From contig NZ_JAFLVX010000018.1 in assembly GCF_017316185.1 (NCBI RefSeq), positions 1 to 64,000 of the forward strand: DNA of 64,000 bases, in the 5' to 3' direction. The position numbers were made by a program, and so were the translations under genes. The DNA comes from Candidatus Vagococcus giribetii (GTDB lineage: Bacteria > Bacillota > Bacilli > Lactobacillales > Vagococcaceae). How positions within the stretch are numbered: position 1 is the first letter of the stretch; each line of letters opens with the position of its first letter. Shown here piece by piece: positions 24,442 to 32,997 of the stretch. The notes below the pieces were generated by a model. That model saw only the letters and a list, made by a program, of their open reading frames with translations, did no database searches and was not told where the DNA came from.

Positions 24442-25764
24442 ATGGGGAAATATAATTACATTCCTTCAAGCAAAGATGAACAAAAGGAAATTCTTAATAT
24501 CCTTGGCTTAACAAGTGTTGAGGAGTTATTTGAAGAGATTCCTGAAGAGCTTAAGATTAAGGAGTTAAACATTCCAAGTGGCAAATCAGAGGTAGAAGTT
24601 CGTCGTATTATGGAAAGTTTAGCTAAAAAAAACCAAGTATTTTCTTCTATTTTTAGAGGAGCAGGTTCATACAATCATTATATCCCATCAATTGTGAAAC
24701 AAATTACGTCAAAAGAAGAATTTTTGACTGCCTATACGCCTTATCAAGCAGAGATTAGCCAGGGGATTCTGCAATCTATTTTTGAGTTTCAAACGATGGT
24801 AACTGAGTTAACTGGCTTACCAGTCTCTAATGCGTCAGTTTATGACGGATCTAGTGCTGCAGCGGAGGCTGTTAATATGTGTATTGATCGTCGTCGTAAG
24901 AAAGCACTGGTATCAGCTACAAGTCATCCGATGACAATTCAAACGATTCAAACCTATTGTCATGCTATGGGGACAGAAGTTGTCATTGTACCAGCCAAAG
25001 ATGGTGTCACAGATAAAGAAGCTTTGGTATCTTTAATGGATGAGGGAACAGCTTGCTTTTATGTGGAACAGCCAAACTTTTATGGTTGCCTAGAAGAGTG
25101 CGAGGTCATCAGTGAGTTAGTTCATGAGAACAAGAGTAAAATGATTATGGGAATTAACCCTATTACAACAGCAGTCTTAAAAACACCTTTTGAATGTGGA
25201 GCTGATATTGCAACAGGTGAAGGGCAACCTTTAGGCTTACCGATGAACTTTGGTGGACCTTACCTTGGATTTATGGCAACCACTGAAAAAATGATGAGAA
25301 AATTACCAGGGCGAATTGTGGGACAAACCGTTGATAAAGATGGAGAAAGAGCCTTTGTTTTAACGCTCCAAGCTAGAGAACAACACATTCGCCGTGAAAA
25401 AGCCTCTTCAAATATTTGTTCGAATCAAGCTCATTGTGCTTTAACAGCAAGTGTCTACTTATCAGCAATGGGGCCAAATGGTTTAAGAGAAGTTGCAGAG
25501 CAGTGCTACAGTAAAGCGCACTATTTGCAAGTACGATTAGCAGAAATTGGCGGCTTTGATTTAGTCTACTCATCAGAGTTTTTCCATGAGTTTGTGACCA
25601 CAACTCCCATAGAAGCAACAGAATTGACTAAAAAACTGCAAGAAAAAGGGGTTTTAGGTGGTTTACCTGTAGAAGGAAATCTATTGTGGTGTGTCACTGA
25701 ATTATGTCAGAAGGAAGATATTGACCAATTAGTATCAACGCTAAAGGAGGTTACTAACGGATGA
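24442..25764 (+). CDS. gcvPA: Glycine dehydrogenase (decarboxylating) subunit 1
   Basis: 440 residues, the N-terminal half of the split P protein found in Firmicutes. With subunit 2 it decarboxylates glycine and loads the remainder onto GcvH. Visible signatures are FRGAGSYNHYIPSIVKQI, TPYQAEISQGILQSIFEFQ and NASVYDGSSAAAEA, and GQPLGLPMNFGGPYLGFMA. GAGGAGG precedes the start, 5 bases after gcvH; its end overlaps gcvPB by four bases, coupling equal synthesis of the two subunits. Confidence 0.95.
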   Translation: MGKYNYIPSSKDEQKEILNILGLTSVEELFEEIPEELKIKELNIPSGKSEVEVRRIMESLAKKNQVFSSIFRGAGSYNHYIPSIVKQITSKEEFLTAYTPYQAEISQGILQSIFEFQTMVTELTGLPVSNASVYDGSSAAAEAVNMCIDRRRKKALVSATSHPMTIQTIQTYCHAMGTEVVIVPAKDGVTDKEALVSLMDEGTACFYVEQPNFYGCLEECEVISELVHENKSKMIMGINPITTAVLKTPFECGADIATGEGQPLGLPMNFGGPYLGFMATTEKMMRKLPGRIVGQTVDKDGERAFVLTLQAREQHIRREKASSNICSNQAHCALTASVYLSAMGPNGLREVAEQCYSKAHYLQVRLAEIGGFDLVYSSEFFHEFVTTTPIEATELTKKLQEKGVLGGLPVEGNLLWCVTELCQKEDIDQLVSTLKEVTNG

Positions 25765-27191
25765 AATTAGTATTTGAAAGAAGTCAAACAGGCAGACAAA
25801 ATGATTTTATTCCTGCTTTAGATGTTGAAGAAGTTGCATTACCAGAAAAATTTGTCAGAAAACAAGATTTACGATTACCAGAAATCTCACAAGTTGATAT
25901 GAGTCGTCATTACACGAAATTAGCTGATAATAGTTTTGGTGTTAATAATGGTTTCTATCCACTTGGTTCTTGTACAATGAAATATAATCCAAAGATTAAT
26001 GATGAGATGGCTAATTTACCTAATTTTAGTCAAATCCATCCCTTACAACCACTTGATACAGTTCAAGGTTCTCTTGAAGTATTTCATTTAGCTGAGACTC
26101 TGTTAGGTGAAATTACTGGAATGGATGCCATGACTTTCCAACCCGCAGCAGGAGCTCAAGGAGAGCTTACTGGAATTATGTTAATCAAGGCGTATCATGA
26201 AGACAGAGGGGATATAAAACGTAATAAAATTATTGTCCCTGATTCAGCTCATGGAACGAATCCAGCGACAGCTTCTATGGTTGATTACGAGACAATTAAT
26301 ATTCCATCTAAAGCTAATGGACGTGTTGATTTAGAGAAATTAAAAGAAGTTGTGGGAGATGATACAGCAGGACTGATGTTAACAAATCCTAGTACTGTTG
26401 GATTATTCGAGTACGATATTATTGAAATCACTCAAATTATTCATGAAGCCGGGGGACTTTGCTATTATGATGGGGCTAATCTAAATGCGATTATGGGAAC
26501 AGTTCGTCCTGGGGATATGGGATTTGATGTGGTTCACTTAAATATTCATAAAACATTTTCAACGCCTCATGGTGGTGGTGGACCTGGTTCTGGTCCGATT
26601 GGTTGTAAAGAAATTTTGATGCCGTACTTGCCTAATAACCATGTGGTAAAAGTCGGCGATCAATTTGAATTTGAAACAGCAGAAAAATCGATTGGTAGTG
26701 TCAAAACATTTTATGGACATTTCGCCATTGTTGTTAGAGCGTTAACGTATATTCTTTTCTTAGGGAAAGAAGGCATTCCACAAGCGTCTAAGACAGCAGT
26801 TTTAAATGCCAATTACATGCGTCATGAGTTGAAAGACTTCTATGATATGGCCTATGAAGGACCTTGTATGCATGAGTTTGTTATGTCATTAGATAAACTG
26901 AAAAAAGAAACAGGTGTAACTGCCTTAGATGTGTCAAAAGCTCTGCTTGATAACGGCATGCATCCACCAACCATGTATTTCCCAGATGTGGTGAAAGAAG
27001 CGTTAATGCTTGAACCAACTGAAACAGAAAGCAAAGAAACATTAGATGAAGTGATTGCCGTCTTTAAAGCGATTCACCAAGAAGCTTATAGTAACCCACA
27101 AGCTATTAAAGATGCGCCTGTTAATACGCTTATCAAGCGTGTTGACGAGACTCAAGCAGCAAGAAATCCAATTTTAACGTATCAATTTTAA
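25761..27191 (+). CDS. gcvPB: Glycine dehydrogenase (decarboxylating) subunit 2
   Basis: 476 residues, the PLP-binding half of split P protein. The Schiff-base lysine is in DVVHLNIHKTFSTPHGGGGPG; other marks are FYPLGSCTMKYNPKIN at the N-terminus and QPAAGAQGELTG. ATG overlaps the gcvPA stop (ATGA at 25761) with GGAGG inside the end of gcvPA. The operon ends here at a strong terminator. Methylene-THF made by this system would feed serine and purine synthesis and could interact with the unusual FolD at 3.0 kb. Confidence 0.95.
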   Translation: MKLVFERSQTGRQNDFIPALDVEEVALPEKFVRKQDLRLPEISQVDMSRHYTKLADNSFGVNNGFYPLGSCTMKYNPKINDEMANLPNFSQIHPLQPLDTVQGSLEVFHLAETLLGEITGMDAMTFQPAAGAQGELTGIMLIKAYHEDRGDIKRNKIIVPDSAHGTNPATASMVDYETINIPSKANGRVDLEKLKEVVGDDTAGLMLTNPSTVGLFEYDIIEITQIIHEAGGLCYYDGANLNAIMGTVRPGDMGFDVVHLNIHKTFSTPHGGGGPGSGPIGCKEILMPYLPNNHVVKVGDQFEFETAEKSIGSVKTFYGHFAIVVRALTYILFLGKEGIPQASKTAVLNANYMRHELKDFYDMAYEGPCMHEFVMSLDKLKKETGVTALDVSKALLDNGMHPPTMYFPDVVKEALMLEPTETESKETLDEVIAVFKAIHQEAYSNPQAIKDAPVNTLIKRVDETQAARNPILTYQF

Positions 27192-27194
27192 AAA

Positions 27195-27237
27195 GAGACA
27201 CCAGAAATGTTAATCATTTTCTGGTGTTTCTTTTTTT
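27195..27237. terminator. Bidirectional terminator between gcvPB and the converging acetyltransferase
   Basis: ACACCAGAAA pairs with TTTCTGGTGT; flanked by A-rich and T-rich runs. It overlaps the last codons of the minus-strand gene. Confidence 0.85.
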
Positions 27238-27764
27238 GATTCCCACATATGTCTAAAATAGGCATAATTTTCTAAATCTTGAAAGGTACCAAAACGGAAA
27301 ATCTCTTGTTTTAACGTTCCTTCATGGACAAAACCAAGACGTTCATAAAGTCTTATAGCTTTTGTATTAAATCCAAAAACTTGTAGCTTAATTTTGTTAA
27401 GAGGCATGTACATAAAAATGAAATCCATTAGTAGTTCGATTGATTCACTACCAAATCCTTGATTACTTTGAGTTTTAGTCAAGGTTAGACCTATCTCGCA
27501 AGTGCTATTTTGATAGTTAACACCGTAAAGAGCAATCGAGCCAACCAGTTCTTTGTTGTCTATTCGACAAATCGCAAAGTTGTAACCAGCTTCATTGCTT
27601 TTGATAAACGTTTCTAATTGAGTGACTGTCACGGGATAAGGAACATCATCATCTCCATACAAGCGACTATCTGATTCATTTTCAAACTTTACAAGGATAT
27701 CTAAATCAGGTGATTCAATTGGACGCAATAAAATGTGTTTTCCTGTCAAATAAGGATGTGTCAT
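27210..27764 (-). CDS. GNAT N-acetyltransferase, RimJ/SpeG-like
   Basis: 184 residues of the GNAT fold. The opening YLTGKHILLRPIESPDLDIL is the beta1-alpha1 of RimJ/RimL/SpeG-type acetyltransferases; the acetyl-CoA site is the degenerate QSNQGFGSESIELLMDF, and NTKAIRLYERLGFVHEGTLKQE is the classical C-terminal block. Substrates of such proteins are N-terminal amines, polyamines or amino sugars; none can be assigned. GAGAGG precedes ATG 27764. It runs against the gcv operon. Confidence 0.85.
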   Translation of the reverse strand: MTHPYLTGKHILLRPIESPDLDILVKFENESDSRLYGDDDVPYPVTVTQLETFIKSNEAGYNFAICRIDNKELVGSIALYGVNYQNSTCEIGLTLTKTQSNQGFGSESIELLMDFIFMYMPLNKIKLQVFGFNTKAIRLYERLGFVHEGTLKQEIFRFGTFQDLENYAYFRHMWESKKETPEND

Positions 27765-27804
27765 ACAAAATCAACCTCTCTTTTTTAATGTAGCGTCTAA
27801 ATGA

Positions 27805-27823
27805 ATGTTTCAAATGGAAACAT
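27805..27823. promoter_or_regulatory. Perfect 7-bp inverted repeat in the 316-base gap before DUF969
   Basis: ATGTTTC (27805-27811), five-base loop, GAAACAT (27817-27823), without a T tail. It lies 40 bases upstream of the divergent acetyltransferase start. The rest of the gap (27824-28080) is very A+T-rich; I see only a weak promoter-like TTGTGA/TATAAC pair at 28010-28037 and the GGGGAG site of DUF969. Confidence 0.4.
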
Positions 27824-28080
27824 ATTTCTAACGTACTTATTAATAAGATAGATAAAAAGTAAGTATTAAACGAAAAAATTATGAAAAAGTTTTCTTGTCG
27901 ATTGTTTTTGTATATGTTGATTAATGATTCTTTATCTGTTTGTTTACTAAACACAATAAAGGAGTAGAAAAAAGTAAAAATAATAAACCCTGTGATTTTA
28001 TTTTTATTTTTGTGAAAAAGTATAGTAAACTTATAACTATTATTATTTTTACAAACTTATTACAAAGGGGAGAAACATTG

Positions 28081-28767
28081 ATGGAATGGATCAAATTGAT
28101 CGGTATCGTCATAATCGTTTTAGGATTTATTTTTAAATTTGATACGATTGCAGTAGTTGTTGTAGCAGGTCTTGCAACAGCACTAGTGTCAGGAATTACA
28201 CCTGTCCAATTTTTAGAAGAATTAGGAAAGGCTTTTGTTGATCAACGAATTGTAACGATTTTCTTTTTAACGTTGCCATTAATTGGTTTAGCAGAATCTC
28301 ATGGTTTGAAAGAACAAGCGGTTAACTTAATCAAAAAGGTTAAGGGACTCACAACGGGAACTTTCTTATCTATTTATTTAATTGTCAGAGAATTAGCGGG
28401 AGCATTTTCAATCCGTTTAGGTGGACATCCACAATTTGTACGCCCACTTGTTCAACCAATGGCAGAAGCCTCTGCTGAAGCAAAATACGGTGAACTTGAT
28501 GCAAAAGACAAAGAAACTATTAAGGCTAAGTCTGCTGCTATGGATAACTATGGTAACTTTTTTGGTCAAAACACATTTATTAGTGCGGCTGGTGTGTTAT
28601 TAATCGTTGGGACTTTAGATTCTATGGGGTATAAAGTATCTGGATTAGATATTGTTAAAGCTTCTATCCCAGTAGCATTAATCATGATTGTTATTGGAGT
28701 TCTTTCAAACAAAATGTTTGATAATAAATTAGCAAGAAAATACAAAAACAAAGGAGATAAGAAATAA
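28081..28767 (+). CDS. DUF969 membrane protein, putative 5-oxoproline transporter subunit
   Basis: 228 residues with about six hydrophobic segments. The starting MEWIKLIGIVIIVLGFIFKFDT and the conserved GGHPQFVRPLVQPMAEASAEAKYG and MDNYGNFFGQNTFI blocks match DUF969 as I know it. The frame is open for 47 codons upstream, but AAGGGGAGA fixes ATG 28081. It overlaps DUF979 by one base and is followed by pyroglutamyl peptidase. DUF969/DUF979 pairs are found beside pyroglutamate (5-oxoproline) genes, so transport of that compound is the likely role. Confidence 0.82.
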   Translation: MEWIKLIGIVIIVLGFIFKFDTIAVVVVAGLATALVSGITPVQFLEELGKAFVDQRIVTIFFLTLPLIGLAESHGLKEQAVNLIKKVKGLTTGTFLSIYLIVRELAGAFSIRLGGHPQFVRPLVQPMAEASAEAKYGELDAKDKETIKAKSAAMDNYGNFFGQNTFISAAGVLLIVGTLDSMGYKVSGLDIVKASIPVALIMIVIGVLSNKMFDNKLARKYKNKGDKK

Positions 28768-29690
28768 TGGAGACATTTTTTAATAATCTATTAGAGTTTT
28801 TCTTTGTTTTAGTTGGGTTACAATTGGTTTACACAGCATACAAAGTATTTAAAGACACAAACAACTCAAAACGAATTGGTTCAGCACTTTTTTGGCTAGA
28901 CTTGGGAGCTTTGTTCATGTTAGGAAAAGTATTGCCTAACGCAGTTAACGGTCTACTTGTTGTTTTATTAGGGGTGATTTCATTATTTAGACAATTTGAA
29001 ATCAGTCAATTTGAACCCTTCAATCAAGAAGAATTAGAAAAAGATGCTAAAAAATATGGTAATAAAATCTTTATTCCTGTTTTATCTTTAGCTGTAGTGT
29101 CAGTTCTATTAGCCTTTTTCATTCCTTTATCAAGTAAATCAGCAATCGGTGTGGCTTCTATCGTAGGTATTGTGTTAGCTATGATTATTTTTAAATCAAA
29201 ACCAAAACACATTATCAAAGAAAGTGACCGAATGATTCAAGCAATGGGAACATCAGGTATTTTACCTCAATTATTAGCTGCACTTGGAGCTATCTTTACT
29301 GTTGCTGGTGTAGGCGATGTGATCTCTCAAATGATTGGTGGTTTTGTACCAGAAGGGAACAAATTAGCTGGTGTGATTGCTTATGTTCTTGGTATGGTTG
29401 TTTTCACCATGATTATGGGAAATGGCTTTGCGGCGTTCACTGTGATTACAGCTGGAGTCGGAATACCTTTTGTTATTGCTCAAGGAGCAGATCCAGCTAT
29501 TGCAGGCGCTCTTGCTTTAACAGCTGGGTATTGTGGTACTCTATTAACACCAATGGCAGCCAACTTTAACATTTTACCTGCGTCACTTCTAGAGATGGAA
29601 AACCCTAACGGAGTGATTAAAGAGCAAGCGAGAATTGCTGTTATCATGATTATTGCGCATATTGCCTTGATGTACTTCTGGGCATTTTAA
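28767..29690 (+). CDS. DUF979 membrane protein, putative 5-oxoproline transporter subunit
   Basis: 307 residues with about nine hydrophobic segments. [21 protein letters not shown] and [28 protein letters not shown] are the conserved re-entrant-like blocks of DUF979. The start ATG at 28767 uses the last base of the DUF969 stop codon, so the two are translationally coupled and probably form one transporter in the membrane. Direction of transport is unknown. Confidence 0.82.
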   Translation: METFFNNLLEFFFVLVGLQLVYTAYKVFKDTNNSKRIGSALFWLDLGALFMLGKVLPNAVNGLLVVLLGVISLFRQFEISQFEPFNQEELEKDAKKYGNKIFIPVLSLAVVSVLLAFFIPLSSKSAIGVASIVGIVLAMIIFKSKPKHIIKESDRMIQAMGTSGILPQLLAALGAIFTVAGVGDVISQMIGGFVPEGNKLAGVIAYVLGMVVFTMIMGNGFAAFTVITAGVGIPFVIAQGADPAIAGALALTAGYCGTLLTPMAANFNILPASLLEMENPNGVIKEQARIAVIMIIAHIALMYFWAF

Positions 29691-29707
29691 TAAAAGAAAG
29701 GAAGTTT

Positions 29708-30358
29708 ATGATGAAAATTTTAGTAACTGGATTTGATCCATTCGGACAAGATATTATGAATCCTGCAATTGAAGCAGTGAAACGTTTACCTGAGGAAATT
29801 TCAGGCGCGCAAATTATTAAATTAGAAATCCCAACTGTTTTTAACAAAAGTGCTGAGGTTATGGCTCAAGCAATGAAAGAACACGATGTGGATTATGTTT
29901 TAAACATTGGGCAAGCTGGTGGTCGTTTTGATTTAACACCAGAACGTGTTGCTATCAACTTAGATGACGCTCGTATCCCAGATAATGAAGGAAACCAACC
30001 AATTGATGTCGTTATTAAAGAAGATGGTGAAGTAGCTTACTTCTCGCAATTACCTGTTAAAGCAATGGTAACTGCGATGAAACAAGTTGGCTTACCAGCA
30101 TCTGTTTCTAATACAGCAGGAACTTTCGTTTGTAACCACATTATGTACCAAGGTCTTTACTTAACTCACACAGCATTTCCAAAAGCGAAAGCTGGATTCA
30201 TGCATGTGCCTTTCTTACCAGAACAAGTGGTAGAAAGACCGGGTATGCCTGCTATGAGTTTAGAAGATATTACTAGAGGAATTGTTGCTGCTATTGAAGC
30301 AATTGTTGCCTTTGATGGTAAAGCAGATCTAGCTATTGTGGGTGGACAAACTCACTAA
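29708..30358 (+). CDS. pcp: Pyrrolidone-carboxylate peptidase (pyroglutamyl peptidase I)
   Basis: 216 residues, usual length for this cysteine peptidase, which removes N-terminal pyroglutamate from peptides. Visible motifs: [14 protein letters not shown], the glutamate region [17 protein letters not shown], the nucleophile cysteine in [16 protein letters not shown] and the histidine in [14 protein letters not shown] 29708 is followed directly by a second ATG; AAAGGAAG suits the first. It follows DUF979 by 17 bases, making a peptide-to-pyroglutamate unit; 5-oxoprolinase genes are not in the window. Confidence 0.95.
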   Translation: MMKILVTGFDPFGQDIMNPAIEAVKRLPEEISGAQIIKLEIPTVFNKSAEVMAQAMKEHDVDYVLNIGQAGGRFDLTPERVAINLDDARIPDNEGNQPIDVVIKEDGEVAYFSQLPVKAMVTAMKQVGLPASVSNTAGTFVCNHIMYQGLYLTHTAFPKAKAGFMHVPFLPEQVVERPGMPAMSLEDITRGIVAAIEAIVAFDGKADLAIVGGQTH

Positions 30359-30361
30359 TAT

Positions 30362-30413
30362 AAAAAGAATGGTAATCTAAGCCTAACAAGCTTAAATTTC
30401 CATTCTTTTTTTT
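30362..30413. terminator. Bidirectional terminator after pcp
   Basis: AAAAAGAATGG and CCATTCTTTTT close a long stem with an internal AAGC/GCTT pairing; T run on the plus strand and A run for the converging gene. Confidence 0.85.
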
Positions 30414-31701
30414 AGTTGAAAATATCTTTAATAATCTGTCCAGAAACAGTTATTGGGAAATGTTTCAATCCTAATAATTTAGCAAATGTGGGTGCTTCAT
30501 CTACTAAATTAGCTGTTGGAATTTTAAGCCCTTTTTTGATGTCAGGACCGAAGAAACAAACAGTTGTTTCATATTGAGGTTTATCTGGGTGAGACCCATG
30601 AATACCGAAGTAGTGATTTGGCTGACCAATAGCTTCTTTGGTCACTTTCTCAAAAAGAGGCCTTGTGATTTCATCAGTGAAATAATAACCAGCTTTAGCT
30701 TCTACCATGAAAGTAGCATTTGGATCTGCTCCCATTTTGTCACTTTCTTCAGATGTATAAATAGCTTCAATGCCTTCTAAGTTGTTGATTTCATTGTAAA
30801 TGTCTTTAGGATCAACGGAGCTATTCTTTTTACAATAAATATAAGTTGACCCATCACAACTTTTGGCATAAACTTGCCAATTATTTTTGATCCCACCATT
30901 TGGTTTAGCTTCTGCCCAACCTTTTTTAACAAATAGAGTGTTTAGCTTAATCATGGTATCTACATCAATTTGATAATGATCTCCTAAAACAACAAAGTTT
31001 GTTGATTCAAAAGTGCCATTATCTTTTGTTGCTTGGATAATTTTAGCTAGACGATCATCTTGTCTTTTCAAGGCTTCGATTGCCTCTTCTGACTGAACGC
31101 CATAAGCATGTCGCATACTATCCATATCAACTAAATGGATAAGGGTTAAGTCTGGTTGATAATGCTCAATGGTGTCAACAGCACAAGCAGTGATAAACTC
31201 ATCTAAGTAGGGCTGCATGATCCCTTTTCTTAAATGACCATATTTCTGATTCATTTTTAGTAAAAATAAAGGAGAGCTTGCTTTTAAGGAAATCATTACT
31301 TGGTTAGTCCAAATACGATTTGGAAAAATTTCTGCAATATTATAATCAATCGAGCTACTTGCAGTAACCGGCCATAAAAAGGCAGCGGTTTTTAGTCCTT
31401 CATCTTTAGCAGTAGAATAAAGTGTAGGAACTTTAATTTCCTTATCGTACCAGAACCAATCTGGAGATAGCCTTGTTGCTTGCGTTTTTGTATTGTTTAC
31501 AACACCGTGTTTTTTTGGATATTCACCTGTCATTAAGGTAACATGAGAGGGATATGTTAGTGTTGGGTAGATTCCTTTAACTTTTTCGACGTGACTACCT
31601 TCATCAATTAGTTGTGACAAAGTAGGTAGCTTGTCTTTGTGTAACTCTATATCCATAGCGCCTAGAGCGTCAATGGAGATGATGATTAGTTTCTTATTCA
31701 C
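30412..31701 (-). CDS. Type I phosphodiesterase/nucleotide pyrophosphatase family protein
   Basis: 429 residues of the alkaline phosphatase superfamily, ENPP branch. IISIDALGAMD gives the first metal aspartate; GIYPTLTYPSHVTLMTGEYPKKHGVVNN holds the nucleophile threonine; HLVDMDSMRHAYG and VLGDHYQID give later metal ligands, and GIHGSHPDKPQYET the last histidine. It has no signal peptide, so it is cytosolic. The frame runs 135 bases further upstream into the aro leader, but AAAGGAGG and GTG 31701 mark the start. Substrate unknown (nucleotides, phosphodiesters or phosphonates). Confidence 0.85.
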   Translation of the reverse strand: MNKKLIIISIDALGAMDIELHKDKLPTLSQLIDEGSHVEKVKGIYPTLTYPSHVTLMTGEYPKKHGVVNNTKTQATRLSPDWFWYDKEIKVPTLYSTAKDEGLKTAAFLWPVTASSSIDYNIAEIFPNRIWTNQVMISLKASSPLFLLKMNQKYGHLRKGIMQPYLDEFITACAVDTIEHYQPDLTLIHLVDMDSMRHAYGVQSEEAIEALKRQDDRLAKIIQATKDNGTFESTNFVVLGDHYQIDVDTMIKLNTLFVKKGWAEAKPNGGIKNNWQVYAKSCDGSTYIYCKKNSSVDPKDIYNEINNLEGIEAIYTSEESDKMGADPNATFMVEAKAGYYFTDEITRPLFEKVTKEAIGQPNHYFGIHGSHPDKPQYETTVCFFGPDIKKGLKIPTANLVDEAPTFAKLLGLKHFPITVSGQIIKDIFN

Positions 31702-31756
31702 TATTGAAGCCTCCTTTGAGAGTATTATATCAAAAAAACATTTTTTGAAAAATAAA

Positions 31757-31785
31757 TTGACAAGATTTTTTTTTATGGGTATACT
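31757..31785 (+). promoter_or_regulatory. Consensus promoter of the aromatic biosynthesis operon
   Basis: TTGACA at 31757-31762, 17-base spacer, TATACT at 31780-31785. A transcript starting near 31792 has a leader of about 315 bases before aroE. Confidence 0.85.
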
Positions 31786-31822
31786 GTGTTCAATTATTAA
31801 ATAGATTGTAGGAGTGGCAGAC

Positions 31823-31897
31823 ATGAACCAAATCATTAAGCGTCTAATCTCACAATTGAATAACTTTTACTTTAGCTTTTATAGAGCAAGTTTGTAA
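31823..31897 (+). CDS. Leader peptide of the aro operon, Phe/Tyr-rich, 24 aa
   Basis: ATG 31823 follows TAGGAG by eight bases. The ORF ends NNFYFSFYRASL: residues 15-20 are Phe-Tyr-Phe-Ser-Phe-Tyr, so five of six consecutive codons (31865-31882) are aromatic. Its stop (31895-31897) lies in the first of a set of alternative hairpins that lead to a terminator before aroE. This is the architecture of ribosome-mediated attenuation (as in enterobacterial pheA), placed before an operon that makes exactly Phe and Tyr. It is a regulatory peptide rather than a functional product. Confidence 0.85.
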   Translation: MNQIIKRLISQLNNFYFSFYRASL

Positions 31898-32007
31898 CCA
31901 TGTGACATGGATACAAACGACAAACAGTTTGTATCTATGAGGCTAGAGAACTTTAATTTGACTTTAAAGGCCCCGTAGATAAATAAATCTATCGGGGCTT
32001 TTCTTTT
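31890..32007 (+). promoter_or_regulatory. Transcription attenuator of the aro operon
   Basis: Pairings that exclude one another: (a) 31890-31896 with 31912-31918, extended by CCATG/CATGG inside; (b) 31910-31918 with 31927-31935; (c) antiterminator 31933-31943 with 31970-31980, 10 of 11 positions; (d) terminator 31970-31980 with 31987-31998, followed by TTTTCTTTT. The segment 31933-31943 imitates the 3' arm of the terminator. Stalling at the Phe/Tyr codons would cover the 5' arm of (a). The exact switch logic between (a), (b) and (c) is not settled by reading. Confidence 0.8.
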
Positions 32008-32027
32008 ATGATAATAGTTATATTCAA

Positions 32028-32088
32028 AAAAGACGGTAACTTTAGATTTGTTGTATCAATCTATGAAAAGTTATCGTCTTTTATTTTG
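32028..32088 (+). terminator. Second terminator-like hairpin before aroE
   Basis: AAAAGACGGTAACTTT (32028-32043) and AAAGTTATCGTCTTTT (32067-32082) pair over 16 positions with one G-U, with an AGATT/AATCT pairing inside the loop. It is followed by TTATTTTG. It lies 20 bases before the aroE start, after the attenuator, and no second promoter is obvious between them, so it may be a second control point. Confidence 0.6.
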
Positions 32089-32107
32089 TAATTAGAAAGG
32101 AGAAACA

Positions 32108-32995
32108 ATGAAACAAGAAATATCAGGTTATACCAGATTAGCAGGCGTTATTGCTAATCCGATTAAACATAGTTTATCACCAATGATTCACAATTATGGG
32201 TATCAACAAACAGGAGTTGACGCTGTTTATCTTGCTTTTGAAGTAGAAAGACAAGATTTTTTACAGACGTTAGAAACAGTGAAACTCTTTAATATGCTAG
32301 GGGTTAATATCTCTATGCCTTATAAAAAGCAAGCCTATGACGCTTGTGACACCGTATCAGAAGTAGCAGCACTTATTGGAAATGTGAATACAATTGTTCA
32401 AAAGAAGGGTCAGTTAATTGGCTGTAACACTGATGGACTTGGGTTCATTGAAAGCCTTAAAGAAAAGGATGTTTCCATAGAAGGAAAAAGCTTGATGATA
32501 CTAGGTGCTGGAGGAGCAGCAAGAGCTATTATTTGCCAGTGTGCTCTCCTTGGTACGAAAGAAATAAATGTCTTTAAGCGAAAAAACGAAACATACAAAC
32601 AACAAGAGATAGAACTACAAGAAATTGCAAGAAAAACGCAAGCCATGATTGTTTTACATGATTTTAATGATGATGGCAAGAGAAACCAAGTCATCGAGAA
32701 AAGTGACATTATTGTTAATGCGACACAGCTTGGTATGGGGAAAGATGACAGAATGCCGTTTGATGATTTTTCAAAGGTAACCAAGCAACACGTTTTAGTT
32801 GATTTAATTTATCACCCCCTTGAAACACGTTGGCTTAAGAAAGCGAATGACAAAGGCATTAAAACAATAAACGGTTTAGGTATGTTAGTTCATCAAGGTG
32901 CATTAGCTTTTAACTTGATGACTCAAAAAGACCTGCCAGTTAAAAGCTTATTACAAGACATAGAACAATTAATGGAAAAGAAAAAGGAGAATTAG
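32108..32995 (+). CDS. aroE: Shikimate dehydrogenase
   Basis: 295 residues; reduces 3-dehydroshikimate to shikimate with NADPH. SPMIHNYGYQ gives the substrate serines, NISMPYKK the catalytic lysine, GNVNTIV and GCNTDGLGF the substrate-binding Asn/Asp, and LGAGGAARAI the nucleotide loop. AAAGGAG precedes ATG 32108. First structural gene of the aromatic operon; DAHP synthase starts 2 bases after its stop. 3-dehydroquinate dehydratase, which must provide its substrate, is not in this operon. Confidence 0.93.
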   Translation: MKQEISGYTRLAGVIANPIKHSLSPMIHNYGYQQTGVDAVYLAFEVERQDFLQTLETVKLFNMLGVNISMPYKKQAYDACDTVSEVAALIGNVNTIVQKKGQLIGCNTDGLGFIESLKEKDVSIEGKSLMILGAGGAARAIICQCALLGTKEINVFKRKNETYKQQEIELQEIARKTQAMIVLHDFNDDGKRNQVIEKSDIIVNATQLGMGKDDRMPFDDFSKVTKQHVLVDLIYHPLETRWLKKANDKGIKTINGLGMLVHQGALAFNLMTQKDLPVKSLLQDIEQLMEKKKEN

Positions 32996-32997
32996 AC

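Noticed and set aside
27715-28112. Two minus-strand frames of 79 and 63 codons before DUF969
   Set aside because: Extremely A+T-rich, no ribosome sites, overlap one another and the start of known genes.
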